Below, one piece after another: positions 8,581 through 17,873 of a stretch of DNA of 64,000 bases (position 1 is its first letter; every line of letters starts with the position of its first letter). Below the pieces are notes generated by a model. That model searched no databases. It was given only the letters and a program-made list of their open reading frames with translations, and was not told the origin of the DNA. The stretch is taken from positions 1 through 64,000 of the forward strand of contig CAJJDH010000013.1 in NCBI GenBank assembly GCA_905182905.1. Direction: 5' to 3'. Source of the stretch: a marine gamma proteobacterium HTCC2089. Its GTDB lineage: Bacteria; Pseudomonadota; Gammaproteobacteria; Pseudomonadales; Azotimanducaceae. Both the position numbers and the translations under genes were made by a program.

Positions 8581-10485
8581 CTATTGAGTCAACCAAATAG
8601 GCGAGGACCAAGCGCGGTCTTGAATGGTGGCATGCATATCAGGCCTAGGTGCTACCCCTGCGGCAATAGCATCGTAGGTTGACCAGCGACAAGTTGGATT
8701 CTCAAGCACTCGTACATAGTAAAAAGCCTTTTGAGCAGGATCGTAATTTGGGTCTTGCCACACTGCGGCAAGCTCACTGTCGCCCTTGTTTGGGGTCACT
8801 GTGCAATCAGTGATATCGACTCGAGCACCATTATCACCACAGCGACCAGTCTCTGCATTGACTGCCTGACCGTCAGAGCAGGCAATATCCACTACGACTT
8901 CTTGAGTTTTACCACCTTCAACCCAACCCTTCACGATTTGCAAACGCTGCAATGGCTGGGTGTCTGGATCTTGAGATGCCCAAACGTAAAAGCTCGGACT
9001 GTTCTCACCCTGTACTGCTAAATCAGAACCCATCGGCACGCCATTGGCATAGGCTTGCTCTAGGCTATTTGTCGAGTTAAGCAAAGATTGGTCAAAATCG
9101 AACCCAGCAAAGAAACGCAATTTGATATGCGGACCACTGGTTGAGAATGTTTCCTTTCTGCGCATAGCATCATATATGGCCTCACGAGTATTCGACTCTG
9201 CCCAAACACCGGCCAATCCTGAGGCGCCCCAATATTTCGACGCTGGGTCCAGATACTCAGGGTTTGCAGGCGAAGAGGTTGGAGTTGGCACACTGCCTCT
9301 GCGATAAGGCTCAAAATCTAAAACGCCGGTTTTGCTCCAGTAATTATCTTCTTCAAAAGAGCCCGCAGCGTTATGCGTATCGGATGCGCCAATAACACCA
9401 AATTTGTAAGGGTTGGCGCCAATCTTTGACTCGATCATAAGACCATTCAAATAGGCTTCGCGCACGTAGCTGCCACTGGGCTTAGATGCAATATCCGTCG
9501 CAATGCGCAGAGGCATGATTTCAAAGTCCGCCCATTCATCGTTAGGTGAAAGCAAGGGATGGGTGTCAGAAGTACCTTTCACTTGTGTATTTTCAACCAA
9601 TGGCTCATTACGCATACGCGTTTGTGCGTACTCAACATCAATTGGCTCACCGGCCCAATTATTCATTGGGAACATCCAGCCATTGGAACCATTCGAGTTA
9701 TGGGGGATAGCCAATGCCTCGCGACCTAATGCACGTTGTTCGTCCATCCATGCCCAAAGACCTTCTGGATTTATTGAATCAAATCGACTGTACGGCTGCA
9801 GGGGCACTTCGCTGCCACGGAAAATAACGTTGCGGTGCAGGTTTTCAAATGCAGATCCGGAGCTTGTATATTCGTAGGCAATAAATGTGGTGAAGTTACC
9901 GGGGTCGTTGTGACGCTGGGCCGCCTCTATTATCTCCTGCCATGCCGAACGCGCCACACTACGATCATCTATTGGATCAACCGTGTCCGCAGATTGGCGA
10001 CGCATATGCCCAAGTACAGCAGCAAAACCCGCTTGAGACCCTTCAGGTGTGGTTGCGCCGCGGACTGCATCAGCCATTTCTTCTTCTGAATAGGGACTAT
10101 TGGCGCTGGCCAGTTCCCGCATCATACCTAGGTAAAAGGCATGATCTGAAACCGCCAGAAAATCTAACGGCTTTTTCATCTTCATCTCAAAACCACTGGC
10201 ATGTTCTATGCCTGCGCCTTTAGCAAAAAGATAAGCGTCATTGGGTGTACGGCGAGTGCCAAACAAAAAGGCGTCGAAAGATAGTTCAGTATGAATATGC
10301 GTGTCGCCAAAATAGGCGTTCTTCAGAGGGTTAACGTCAACCTTCTGGTCAGCGGGTGCAGCAACAGAAGCGGCATCACTGAGGCCGACAGCATCTACGT
10401 CCTTAGCAGTTTCCGAGCAACCCGCAAATAATAAGACCAAGGTCAAAGGCACCCATAGGCGAATAGAATTTTTCTTGTTCAACAT
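8581..10485 (-). CDS. DUF3604 domain lipoprotein (PHP-like fold)
   Basis: About 634 residues. A lipoprotein signal runs from the start to LVLLFAGCSE. The DUF3604 hallmark motifs are YFGDTHIHTELSFDA, FLAVSDHAFYLGMM and, further on, FGVIGASDTHNAAG; their Asp/His residues resemble metal ligands of PHP hydrolases. The chemistry of the family is not established, although members are frequent in marine bacteria. I prefer ATG 10485 over the in-frame ATG at 10497 because the GGGGGAG stretch precedes the former. Convergent with the LLM gene. Confidence 0.87.
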   Translation of the reverse strand: MLNKKNSIRLWVPLTLVLLFAGCSETAKDVDAVGLSDAASVAAPADQKVDVNPLKNAYFGDTHIHTELSFDAFLFGTRRTPNDAYLFAKGAGIEHASGFEMKMKKPLDFLAVSDHAFYLGMMRELASANSPYSEEEMADAVRGATTPEGSQAGFAAVLGHMRRQSADTVDPIDDRSVARSAWQEIIEAAQRHNDPGNFTTFIAYEYTSSGSAFENLHRNVIFRGSEVPLQPYSRFDSINPEGLWAWMDEQRALGREALAIPHNSNGSNGWMFPMNNWAGEPIDVEYAQTRMRNEPLVENTQVKGTSDTHPLLSPNDEWADFEIMPLRIATDIASKPSGSYVREAYLNGLMIESKIGANPYKFGVIGASDTHNAAGSFEEDNYWSKTGVLDFEPYRRGSVPTPTSSPANPEYLDPASKYWGASGLAGVWAESNTREAIYDAMRRKETFSTSGPHIKLRFFAGFDFDQSLLNSTNSLEQAYANGVPMGSDLAVQGENSPSFYVWASQDPDTQPLQRLQIVKGWVEGGKTQEVVVDIACSDGQAVNAETGRCGDNGARVDITDCTVTPNKGDSELAAVWQDPNYDPAQKAFYYVRVLENPTCRWSTYDAIAAGVAPRPDMHATIQDRAWSSPIWLTQ

Positions 10486-10565
10486 AATCTCCCCCATTGT
10501 GTTAAAGCGTTTTAAACAACCCGGCCATTAAGAAAAATATAATAGCCGGATCGATTAGCAATGCA

Positions 10566-10583
10566 CCGCGCGTATGAGCGCGG
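10566..10583 (-). terminator. Short GC hairpin just downstream of the MDR gene
   Basis: CCGCGC / GCGCGG with a six-base loop lies immediately after the stop of the leftward MDR gene. No T-run follows directly, so the role in termination is tentative. Confidence 0.35.
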
Positions 10584-10588
10584 CCCAG

Positions 10589-11725
10589 CTAAAGACTAGG
10601 ATTAACCAAGTACTTTTGGCCGGTAGCCTGCAGCGCATAGGTCTTTAAAACATCAAGATCCAGCGCTTGAGCTAGCGAAATTTCTTCTGCATAACTGCTG
10701 GCAAAAGTAGTTCGCACTTCATCCGCCACACGCTGACGTAATTCGCTCGCACGCTCTTTACCGATCTTTTGCAAAAACGGTGTCAACAACCAACCGCCAA
10801 GACCCCATTGCATACCGTAGCTACGGCTCAATGTAGTTTGGCTGCGCTCAAGACCGCCATAAATGTAAACCTGCTTGAACTGAGTTGACCCATAGCGGCT
10901 ATATTCGGTAGCAGTTTCATTGGCTGCACCTTCCATTGCAGTCAAAATATGGTTTGCAAGCTGACCACCACCCGTTGCATCGAAGGCTAGATAAGCGCCA
11001 GTTGCGACAATTGCTGCTTTCAGATCACTAGCAAATGTTGGCAAGCTTGTGTCGCACACATACTTTGCACCGATATCTCTAAGTAGCTGAGCTTGTTCGG
11101 GCTTACGTACAATGTTAATTAGATCAACGCCATCAGCGATGCAGATCTTTTGTAACATCTGACCTAAATTTGAGGCAGCTGCCGTATGAATTAGCGCCTT
11201 GTAACCTTCGCTGCGCATAGTCTCAACCATACCCAGTGCAGTTAGCGGATTAACAAAGCAAGAGGCGCTTTCTTTCGCGGTTACCCCATCGTGCATAGCC
11301 AGGCACTGAGAGACATGCAATGTGCGATATTGGGAATACATAGCCCCACCCAAAACGCCTACAGTTTTACCAAGTAGAGCTTGGGCTTCAGCACTAGCAC
11401 CGGCTGCAACAACCACACCAGACCCTTCATTGCCTACCGGCATAGCCTCGTCAAATCGAGCACTCAAGTGGGGCAATATTCCTGCAGGTACATCGGCTTC
11501 TACTTTCGGATGAGCGCCATCAGCAACAGATCTGGCAGTAGACACATCTGCCATGCCCAGTAACAAACCTAAGTCTGAAGGGTTAATTGGCGAGGCCTGT
11601 ATTTGGACAACCACTTCGCTATCCCCGGGGGCAGCCACTGGGCAATCGGCTAGTGAAAGTTGTAATGTGCCTGTAGAAGTAACACAGGATAAAAGTTGTA
11701 ACCCAGTTTCAGGTAATGTACTCAT
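10589..11725 (-). CDS. Zinc-type alcohol dehydrogenase-like (MDR) oxidoreductase
   Basis: 378 residues. The MDR N-domain is shown by ASPINPSDLGLLLGMADV and PVGNEGSGVVVAAG. The NAD(P)-binding domain is degenerate but recognisable (ALIHTAAASNLGQMLQKIC, AYLAFDATGGGQLANHIL). The cysteine/histidine pattern of the structural zinc is absent, so it resembles quinone-oxidoreductase or enoyl-reductase type MDRs. ATG 11725 follows AAGGGACAACG. Likely NAD(P)H-dependent reduction of an activated double bond or carbonyl; the substrate is unknown. Confidence 0.85.
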   Translation of the reverse strand: MSTLPETGLQLLSCVTSTGTLQLSLADCPVAAPGDSEVVVQIQASPINPSDLGLLLGMADVSTARSVADGAHPKVEADVPAGILPHLSARFDEAMPVGNEGSGVVVAAGASAEAQALLGKTVGVLGGAMYSQYRTLHVSQCLAMHDGVTAKESASCFVNPLTALGMVETMRSEGYKALIHTAAASNLGQMLQKICIADGVDLINIVRKPEQAQLLRDIGAKYVCDTSLPTFASDLKAAIVATGAYLAFDATGGGQLANHILTAMEGAANETATEYSRYGSTQFKQVYIYGGLERSQTTLSRSYGMQWGLGGWLLTPFLQKIGKERASELRQRVADEVRTTFASSYAEEISLAQALDLDVLKTYALQATGQKYLVNPSL

Positions 11726-11828
11726 CGTTGTCCCTTAAATTTTGAAGTCAGATACTATAACCCAGAGTAATCCGAGCAGCGACAGTTAGCCGTACATAAG
11801 TGGCACCATTGACGGACCTGATGGATGC

Positions 11829-11896
11829 CAAAGATAAGACGAAAGATGAGGCAAAAGATGAGGCAAAAAAATAAGATAAAAAGTAAGGCAAAAAGA
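11829..11896. repeat. Lysine-codon-rich imperfect tandem repeat
   Basis: Imperfect units of 9-12 bases built on GATGAGGCAAAA and GATAAGA repeat through this stretch. Read rightward the frame gives KDEA-like units in a tiny ORF (11800-11874) ending at TAA. It lies between the MDR and DUF1566 genes and probably reflects slippage rather than a gene. Confidence 0.55.
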
Positions 11897-12005
11897 GAGG
11901 AGTAAACATAGGCACAGAGTGAAATCGCGGCGCGGAATTTTTTACCAATGGCTAGACTATGGGTTGATTATGATCAAAGTTTTATCAGACAACTTTTCCG
12001 ATGCA

Positions 12006-12827
12006 TCATTGCCAACTACACACCGGACAAAGCGGAACACGAAGAACCGGACCTCTAACAAGCCTGACTAGATTATACGAACCGCGATACATCGTTACGT
12101 CACTACCGCTGGAAAAATGTATCGTCCAAGCGTGATTACCGGTTTCGCTCAGTGATGAAAGCGAAGATGTCCAATAGGTATCGGGCATGCTATTTGGGAA
12201 AAAAACCTGATTTATAGTAGGTTTGGAACGACGCTCTTCGTTGCAGCCAAGGTCGAGATCGGCAACCCCACTTTCACATTCCACCAAGCTTGCAAGCTCA
12301 TAAAGGCTGGGGACCCTCCAATCATCAAAACCGCAGAGTTTTTCCTTATTGCTTTGTTCAATCAAATAGTCCCAATCGTTAAAGAAAAATTCAGGTGGCA
12401 CCTTTTTTTCGCGAGACACTCGAATATTTTCACCAACATATTTACCAAGCCAACCCTGAACGCCGGCCTCACCGCCCCAACGAAACTCAATATCCTTATT
12501 GTGAATAGTTTTGCCGAGGAACTTTTTCTCCCAGAACAAATTTGTTTGAATATCTCGCACACAGCTCCAATCAGTGAAATGATCGGACAGCAGACGACCT
12601 GTTTTAGATATCTTTTGGTAACGCTTTTCTTCAGGAAAACTTTCGTCCGATGACACCTTTTTATCAAGGCGTAACCGTGGACCTGAGGTACTAGAATTCA
12701 CTTTCGCCGCGTCAGCGCCGGCCTGTTCTATAAAGATAGGCGCATAAAGACCAGCCGCAAGCCAAAACAATAATCCCAGAAGTCCTCTTGAGAGAAAGGT
12801 CGATAATATTGTTGTTACATTTTTCAC
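12006..12827 (-). CDS. Secreted DUF1566 (Lcl C-terminal) domain protein
   Basis: About 273 residues from the GTG at 12827, which gives a clean signal peptide (KNVTTILSTFLSRGLLGLL...). The DUF1566 core is visible as CVRDIQTNLFWEKK, GFDDWRVPSLYELASLV, TYWTSSLS and YRGSYNLVRLVRG; DWRVP-L and YWTSS are the family hallmarks. The domain is common in secreted or surface proteins and its function is poorly known. The frame stays open upstream to a TTG at 12989, but that extension (KLKLKVK-like and SISQR repeats) is coded by tandem repeats, so I leave it out. No convincing ribosome site marks either start. Confidence 0.75.
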   Translation of the reverse strand: MKNVTTILSTFLSRGLLGLLFWLAAGLYAPIFIEQAGADAAKVNSSTSGPRLRLDKKVSSDESFPEEKRYQKISKTGRLLSDHFTDWSCVRDIQTNLFWEKKFLGKTIHNKDIEFRWGGEAGVQGWLGKYVGENIRVSREKKVPPEFFFNDWDYLIEQSNKEKLCGFDDWRVPSLYELASLVECESGVADLDLGCNEERRSKPTINQVFFPNSMPDTYWTSSLSSLSETGNHAWTIHFSSGSDVTMYRGSYNLVRLVRGPVLRVPLCPVCSWQ

Positions 12828-12885
12828 TTGTAAGGTGCGGCTAATTTTCTTGTACACTATTTTTCTTGCGCATAGGAATCTCTTT

Positions 12886-12922
12886 CGTTGACTAATAGAC
12901 CGTTGACTAATAGACCGTTGAC
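12886..12922. repeat. 15-bp tandem repeat
   Basis: CGTTGACTAATAGAC occurs twice perfectly (12886-12900, 12901-12915), followed by the partial copy CGTTGAC (12916-12922). The unit keeps the leftward frame open (SISQR per unit), upstream of the DUF1566 start. Confidence 0.9.
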
Positions 12923-12936
12923 ACAATTGTTGGCTC

Positions 12937-12997
12937 TTCACCTTCAACTTCAACTTCATCTTCACCTTCAACGTCAACTTCAACCTCAAACTTCAAG
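12937..12997. repeat. Hexameric (CTTCAA)n imperfect microsatellite
   Basis: About ten imperfect copies of CTTCAA/CTTCAC/GTCAAC in the region upstream of the DUF1566 gene. In the leftward frame it would code alternating Leu/Val-Lys residues. Confidence 0.8.
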
Positions 12998-13097
12998 TAA
13001 AAACTGGTACCAAACAGTCATTGAAAACGCGACTGAACAGAAACGCTCCTTTGCTCACCGAGAATTAGATCCTTTTGAGGATATCTACTCACACCCA

Positions 13098-13121
13098 ATT
13101 CGTCGTCATTCTTTGACGAAT
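13098..13121. promoter_or_regulatory. 7-bp perfect dyad upstream of the FBP gene
   Basis: ATTCGTC - ten bases - GACGAAT, about 72 bp before the ATG of the zinc-finger gene. It could be an operator or a transcript hairpin. The rest of 12998-13193 shows nothing else I recognise. Confidence 0.35.
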
Positions 13122-13193
13122 GTGCCTTTTTAGCCGCTCGGTGGTAAAATCTCTAGTGACTGCCGCTAGAACTAAAGCTACTTCGATCAATCA

Positions 13194-13688
13194 ATGCAAC
13201 CTATAGAACGCACAGAAATTCGCTCTCTCTTCCCAGACTTATCGAGTTCTGAACTAGGCATACCCGACCTAACCCCTGTAGATTGGGGAGTACTCGACTA
13301 TTTTGGTTGGATTCACCCTGCAGGGCATAAAGGTTTTGTTGTCTTACCCGGTCCCGAAAGGTTGTTTTCTCTGAGTCTAAGACGCAGCATCAATCACTCC
13401 GCAAAACCAAGAACCCGAATGTGCTCTTGGTGCCACCATGTCTACCGCAGCAAAGGTACGGCGTTGTTCAGCGCCACCGTTAGAGGATCAGATGACAGGC
13501 GTTTCATAGGCAACCACATTTGTGCCAACCTCGATTGCAGCCTTAGGATCAGAAACCTACCTTCTGATCCGCCAACCTATCTGCCTGAAACTTTAGATAT
13601 CGAAAAAAAGATCAGTCGCCTGGAAAATTCTGTGTTGAGTTTTATGCACCGCGCCAATGTGCTTGGCAATTTGATCGACAATACATAG
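13194..13688 (+). CDS. FBP (EF-G-binding / FusB-like) treble-clef zinc-finger protein
   Basis: 164 residues. The C-terminal half carries RMCSWCHHVYRSKGTALFSA followed by GNHICANLDCSLRIRN. This is the four-cysteine treble-clef of the FBP C-terminal family, found in elongation-factor-G-binding proteins that rescue ribosomes from fusidic acid. The N-terminal part is less conserved. A role in protecting or recycling EF-G is inferred from family membership only. It is preceded by a dyad and tandem repeats and followed by the acyl-CoA dehydrogenase on the same strand. Confidence 0.78.
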   Translation: MQPIERTEIRSLFPDLSSSELGIPDLTPVDWGVLDYFGWIHPAGHKGFVVLPGPERLFSLSLRRSINHSAKPRTRMCSWCHHVYRSKGTALFSATVRGSDDRRFIGNHICANLDCSLRIRNLPSDPPTYLPETLDIEKKISRLENSVLSFMHRANVLGNLIDNT

Positions 13689-13797
13689 ACATTTATCCAG
13701 CTCGCGGCCTCTTGAGTTAGGAAAACAGCGCCAAGCATTGGCAATTGCCCAGGTTCACAGCATAATCTGCTCTGAATAAAAATATGAGAATTACGGC

Positions 13798-14979
13798 ATG
13801 GATCTGAATGTATTCCGCGAAGAAACTCGAGATTGGCTTGAGGCCAACTGCCCACAAGACATGCGCCTAGGCGCAGTACATTTTGAAGATGCGTATGAGG
13901 TTTATAGAACCGATGCAGCTATTGAGTGGCGTGATCGTGCAGCGGCTAGAGGCTGGACTGCTCCAGCTTGGCCTACACAATACGGCGGTGGCGGTTTAGC
14001 GAAAGAACAGCATCAGGTATTAGCCCAAGAAATGGCGCGGATTAAGGCACTTCCACCTGCTACTGGTATGGGGTTGGCTATGATCGGGCCGACAATTCTC
14101 GAGATGGGTACCGAGGAACAAAGACAAAGACATATTCCAAAAATCATCACAGGCGAAGCCCAGTGGTGCCAAGGTTATTCTGAACCGGGCGCAGGTTCTG
14201 ACCTTGCAGGTCTGCAAACTAAAGCGGTACTTGATGGCGATGAGTTCATTATCAATGGGCAGAAGATTTGGACCAGCGGTGCCCAATACGCCAATTGGAT
14301 GTTCGCGCTAGTACGTACAGATCCAAGCGCACCCAAGCACGAGGGCATCAGCTTTGTGGTGCTATCAATGGATCAGCCCGGCGTTACGGTGAAACCAATT
14401 AAACTTATTTCAGGCTCATCGCCTTTCTGCGAAACCTTTTTCGACAATGCCGTAGCCAAACGTGAAGACCTTATCGGCGAAATGAACAAAGGCTGGAATG
14501 TAGGCAAGCGCCTACTTCAGTATGAGCGCAATGCAACAACACGCACAAAGCCAAAATCCGTTGGCAAGCCAAAACTCAATCCTTATGCAGCTGTAGCAAA
14601 AGCATATGCCGGTGAAGACAGCCAAGGCCGCATTGCGGATGAGACCGCTAGAGCGGATGTACTTGACCAAGTGATGCAAGAAAAGGCGTTATCGCTAACC
14701 ACCCAAAGAGTGGTTGAAGAGAGTAAATCTTCAGGAGCACCAGGCGCAGCTACATCAATCTTCAAATTAGTCGGCTCTTCATTGAGCCGCTCTGGATCTG
14801 AGCTGAAGTCCCGTCTACGCGGAACAGCTGGTTTAGTTTGGGACAGCGGCGACTTCTCCGAGGATGAACTTGAATCAACTCGCAGCTGGTTGCGCGACCG
14901 CGCGGTAACCATTTACGGTGGCACTAACGAAGTTCAGCAAAATATTATTGCTAAGCGAGTACTTGGCCTACCTGACTAG
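13798..14979 (+). CDS. Acyl-CoA dehydrogenase family protein
   Basis: 393 residues. The N-terminal helical domain begins LNVFREETRDWLEANCP; the middle domain has WCQGYSEPGAGSDLAGLQTK and GQKIWTSGAQYANWMFALV, the FAD- and acyl-binding strands. The C-terminal domain ends RAVTIYGGTNEVQQNIIA, the usual flavin-contact motif. The residue matching MCAD Glu376 is Gly, as in many ACADs whose base lies elsewhere (an ER pair is in LLQYERN). The likely reaction is alpha,beta-dehydrogenation of an acyl-CoA in beta-oxidation. It is an isolated gene; the weak start context is the only reading-frame doubt. Confidence 0.92.
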   Translation: MDLNVFREETRDWLEANCPQDMRLGAVHFEDAYEVYRTDAAIEWRDRAAARGWTAPAWPTQYGGGGLAKEQHQVLAQEMARIKALPPATGMGLAMIGPTILEMGTEEQRQRHIPKIITGEAQWCQGYSEPGAGSDLAGLQTKAVLDGDEFIINGQKIWTSGAQYANWMFALVRTDPSAPKHEGISFVVLSMDQPGVTVKPIKLISGSSPFCETFFDNAVAKREDLIGEMNKGWNVGKRLLQYERNATTRTKPKSVGKPKLNPYAAVAKAYAGEDSQGRIADETARADVLDQVMQEKALSLTTQRVVEESKSSGAPGAATSIFKLVGSSLSRSGSELKSRLRGTAGLVWDSGDFSEDELESTRSWLRDRAVTIYGGTNEVQQNIIAKRVLGLPD

Positions 14980-15008
14980 GTCAGTTCAAGATAATCTGCA
15001 TGCACATG

Positions 15009-15041
15009 ACTTGGCTCGGTCTACCTAAAAGGCTGCCAAGT
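15009..15041. terminator. Hairpin downstream of the acyl-CoA dehydrogenase
   Basis: A perfect 8-bp stem GACTTGGC / GCCAAGTC. No long T-run follows, so termination strength is uncertain. Confidence 0.4.
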
Positions 15042-15190
15042 CGATGTATTTCCTCTCCAACAGTCTAAGCATTAGCGGCCAGCACTACCTTGTATAAGGA
15101 AAAGGCTACCGTTGAGAATTTCGTAAAGTCGAAACCGTCAATTACTTGCCTATTATTGCACTTATTCAATTGTTCTATTAGGCAAATACG

Positions 15191-16318
15191 ATGCGTTCTA
15201 TTCAAATATTTTTTATTATTATGTTATCCGTGCTGTCCCTTTCAAGCTTCGCGGACAGTCCGGCTGGCGTTACCGTGTACCCACAAATTGGTGTAACCAC
15301 TTTTTCTGACTCCAGCGAAATAGATGTAGATCCAAATTATGGAATCGGTGTGGGTTATCAATTTGCCAACCCTTGGGCATTGGAACTAACCTACTTAAAG
15401 AGTGATTCTACAATATCTGATGCCACTCAAAGTGACGTTGAGGTTTATCAGGTACACCTCAACGCGCTGTATCACTTTTACGAATCAGAAAAGATCAGAC
15501 CATTTATATCCCTTGGTTTTGGTGAGGCTGACTACAGTATTTCCAATACGGATAGAAATACGGAAAAACAGTACAACGCTGGGCTAGGTATCAAATGGTC
15601 AGGTTGGACGAACACGGATTTCCGAGCCGGCGTCAACGTCTACAACGGCCGTGAAAACAATGATGTGCGATCAACACTCAACCTTGGCATTCATCACGTC
15701 ATTCATGGCGGTTCGAAAAAGTCTAAACAAGTTGCATCTCTCGTTACTCCTAGCACTGATGGTGATCGAGACGGTATATCAGATGCTCGAGATCAATGCC
15801 CGAATAGCCCTATTGGACAAGTGGTGAATAAGGTAGGTTGTTTTGCCGATCAGGACAAAGATGGCATAGCCGACGCAAATGACAGGTGCCCAAATACCAC
15901 CAACACCGCTAACGTCATTGATAGCAGGGGTTGTTATGTAGCAGTGCGTAAACCCGTTGAACTCAACATATTATTTAATTTTGATTTCGACTCCGCCGCC
16001 ATCAAACCTGAGCACAATAATGAAGTGAAAAAGATTGTCTCATTTGCTAGAAAGCACTCGGACGCGTCTGTTGAGCTATCAGGTCATACAGACAGCGTTG
16101 GCGCATCGGCATATAACGAAGCACTATCCAAAGCCCGAGTGTCAGCGGTAGCTAAGCTAGTAGAGATGAATACACGCATTGCGAAGAACAAAATCTCAAC
16201 CGAAGGCTTTGGCGAACGACGACACAAGATGGGCAACGAAACCTTTGCAGAACGTCGTGCAAATAGAAGAGTGGAAGGTACGGTTAAAGCCATAGAGGAA
16301 ACACAAAAGAAGAAATAG
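15191..16318 (+). CDS. OmpA-family outer membrane protein with TSP3 repeats
   Basis: 375 residues. A signal peptide ends near SLSSFADSP. The OmpA-like transmembrane barrel spans ~22-175, with alternating aromatic strands such as YGIGVGYQFANPWALELTYL. Two thrombospondin-type-3 calcium-binding repeats follow (DGDRDGISDARDQCPNSP and DQDKDGIADANDRCPNTT). The C-terminal OmpA domain binds peptidoglycan (NFDFDSAAIKPEHNNEV, ELSGHTDSVGASAYNEAL). It is the structural OmpA/OprF type linking outer membrane and cell wall. A long leader precedes it and a strong terminator follows. Confidence 0.93.
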   Translation: MRSIQIFFIIMLSVLSLSSFADSPAGVTVYPQIGVTTFSDSSEIDVDPNYGIGVGYQFANPWALELTYLKSDSTISDATQSDVEVYQVHLNALYHFYESEKIRPFISLGFGEADYSISNTDRNTEKQYNAGLGIKWSGWTNTDFRAGVNVYNGRENNDVRSTLNLGIHHVIHGGSKKSKQVASLVTPSTDGDRDGISDARDQCPNSPIGQVVNKVGCFADQDKDGIADANDRCPNTTNTANVIDSRGCYVAVRKPVELNILFNFDFDSAAIKPEHNNEVKKIVSFARKHSDASVELSGHTDSVGASAYNEALSKARVSAVAKLVEMNTRIAKNKISTEGFGERRHKMGNETFAERRANRRVEGTVKAIEETQKKK

Positions 16319-16380
16319 AGGGCCACCTCATTTCCTGTAGTCCTGCTCTTACGAAGAGATAATAAGGCACTAATAAAACT

Positions 16381-16426
16381 GGCCGGCGTTGTTCAGCAGA
16401 TTTTGCTGACAACGTTGGCCTTTTTT
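16381..16426 (+). terminator. Rho-independent terminator after the OmpA-family gene
   Basis: A long GC-rich stem (GGCC..GTTGT..CAGCA with TGCTG..ACAAC..GGCC, two wobble/mismatch positions) followed by TTTTTT. Confidence 0.9.
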
Positions 16427-16442
16427 GCTCTAAAAATATGAT

Positions 16443-17873
16443 TTAACAAGCGTAAACGACCTTCCCAGAAATCACGGTATAAGCTACCTCGGTTGTTCCC
16501 AAGCGCTGCCTTACATCACCCCAAGGGCTCTTGAGTAAACATAAATCCGCGCGCTCACCCACCGCTACATCGCGCCCTACCCCGCCAGGATCATTGGCGT
16601 GGGACAAATATCCGGCCAAAGCCTGTTCAGGCGTGACACAGTCTGCTGCACCTATAACATCGCCTGCTATTGTTTGGCGGCTGACCGCACAGTGCATAAC
16701 CTGCCAAGGATTAAGAGGACCATAAGGTGCATCGCTACTCAGCCCAACTTTAATGCCAGCATCGAGCAATGTGCGATAACGGTACAAGTGAGCGAGTTCG
16801 TGAGCAGTTAAATTTTGTTGATACTGGTCACCACGATGCAGCAAAAAACCTGGCTGGGTAACCACGCTGAGATTTAGCTTTTGCAGCATTGGCAGCACGT
16901 CATCAAAGATCATCGAGCCATGTTCGATCCGATCCGCGAAGTCCTTTTGCGCGTCAATATCTTCGCAGGCATCCAGCGCAGCTATGGCAAACAATGTCTC
17001 CACATGACTCACACAATGAAATGCAATACCTCTGCCTTTTTCTCGAGCAGCTCTTATACGCACTTCTAAATCAGCCAAAGACGGCAAATTGTCCTCATCT
17101 AAGAGGATCTTCAAATGACCGAAGCCAGAACCACTACTAGGACTAAGGCTGTCGTCACCCATCAAATGAGCGTTTTGTAGAATTTCGCCACGCGCGCACA
17201 TCAACTCAAACTGGGTCACCGTGGCTTGGCTATTAGTTGCCGAAGTATCCGTGAATCCGGTAATACCGTAGCTGGCCATTTGCCGGGACAACACTGAAAC
17301 GTCAATTGGGTCCTGCTGACCCAACTGTTCACGCAGCCATGCATCTAAACGAAACAGACGTCCCGTTGGCTGCCCTTGTCCATCTAACTCAACGCCGGGT
17401 AAATTTTTCTGCGCAGTCAAATCTAACGCAGCCATTGCTAGACTATTAAGTATCCACACCTTACCGCTGCGATGCTGAATTCGCGCAGGTCGATCACTAA
17501 CAAGTTTATCCAACTGCAGGCCATCTAGATTCCCAGCAATACTTTCGTGATAGTTGACCCCACGTAGCCACCCGTCCGCCGGTAGTTCATTAAACAACCG
17601 CCGCAGAGATCGAGTGTCATGATTTGTGCTCACAGATTTTCCAGAGGGAGATAAAACCTCCCTTGATCCACAGTCCACAGAGCGTTGCAACGCTGCGGTA
17701 GCAAAGAAGTGCATATGATGGTCATGCAGCCCTGGAATCAATGAACCCCCATGCGCTTGAATAACTCTCTCATCAGCAACAGGTCGCAGATCATCAGCAA
17801 TTGCGCTGATAAAGCCATCATGACAACGAATATCTCTTTGCACACCAGCTACAAGCGCGGCCTTAATTAGCAT
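16443..17873 (-). CDS. Amidohydrolase (YtcJ-like, metal-dependent)
   Basis: 476 residues. The metal motif is in LIPGLHDHHMHFFAT near residue 50. FHCVSHVETLFAIAAL and DRIEHGSMI provide further His ligands, and VGLSSDAPYGPLNPW the conserved catalytic Asp. This is the amidohydrolase-3/YtcJ layout. Substrates of the family are mostly amides or cyclic compounds and are not predictable here. Its start overlaps the stop of the CoA-transferase gene by 7 bp, so the two are translated as one operon and may act on the same compound. Confidence 0.88.
   Translation of the reverse strand: MLIKAALVAGVQRDIRCHDGFISAIADDLRPVADERVIQAHGGSLIPGLHDHHMHFFATAALQRSVDCGSREVLSPSGKSVSTNHDTRSLRRLFNELPADGWLRGVNYHESIAGNLDGLQLDKLVSDRPARIQHRSGKVWILNSLAMAALDLTAQKNLPGVELDGQGQPTGRLFRLDAWLREQLGQQDPIDVSVLSRQMASYGITGFTDTSATNSQATVTQFELMCARGEILQNAHLMGDDSLSPSSGSGFGHLKILLDEDNLPSLADLEVRIRAAREKGRGIAFHCVSHVETLFAIAALDACEDIDAQKDFADRIEHGSMIFDDVLPMLQKLNLSVVTQPGFLLHRGDQYQQNLTAHELAHLYRYRTLLDAGIKVGLSSDAPYGPLNPWQVMHCAVSRQTIAGDVIGAADCVTPEQALAGYLSHANDPGGVGRDVAVGERADLCLLKSPWGDVRQRLGTTEVAYTVISGKVVYAC

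Noticed and set aside
11800-11874. 24-codon ORF with KDEA repeats
   Set aside because: Product of a simple tandem repeat, with a GTG start and no upstream ribosome site.
12354-12653. 99-codon rightward ORF inside the DUF1566 gene
   Set aside because: Antisense shadow; the leftward frame carries the DUF1566 hallmarks DWRVP and YWTSS.
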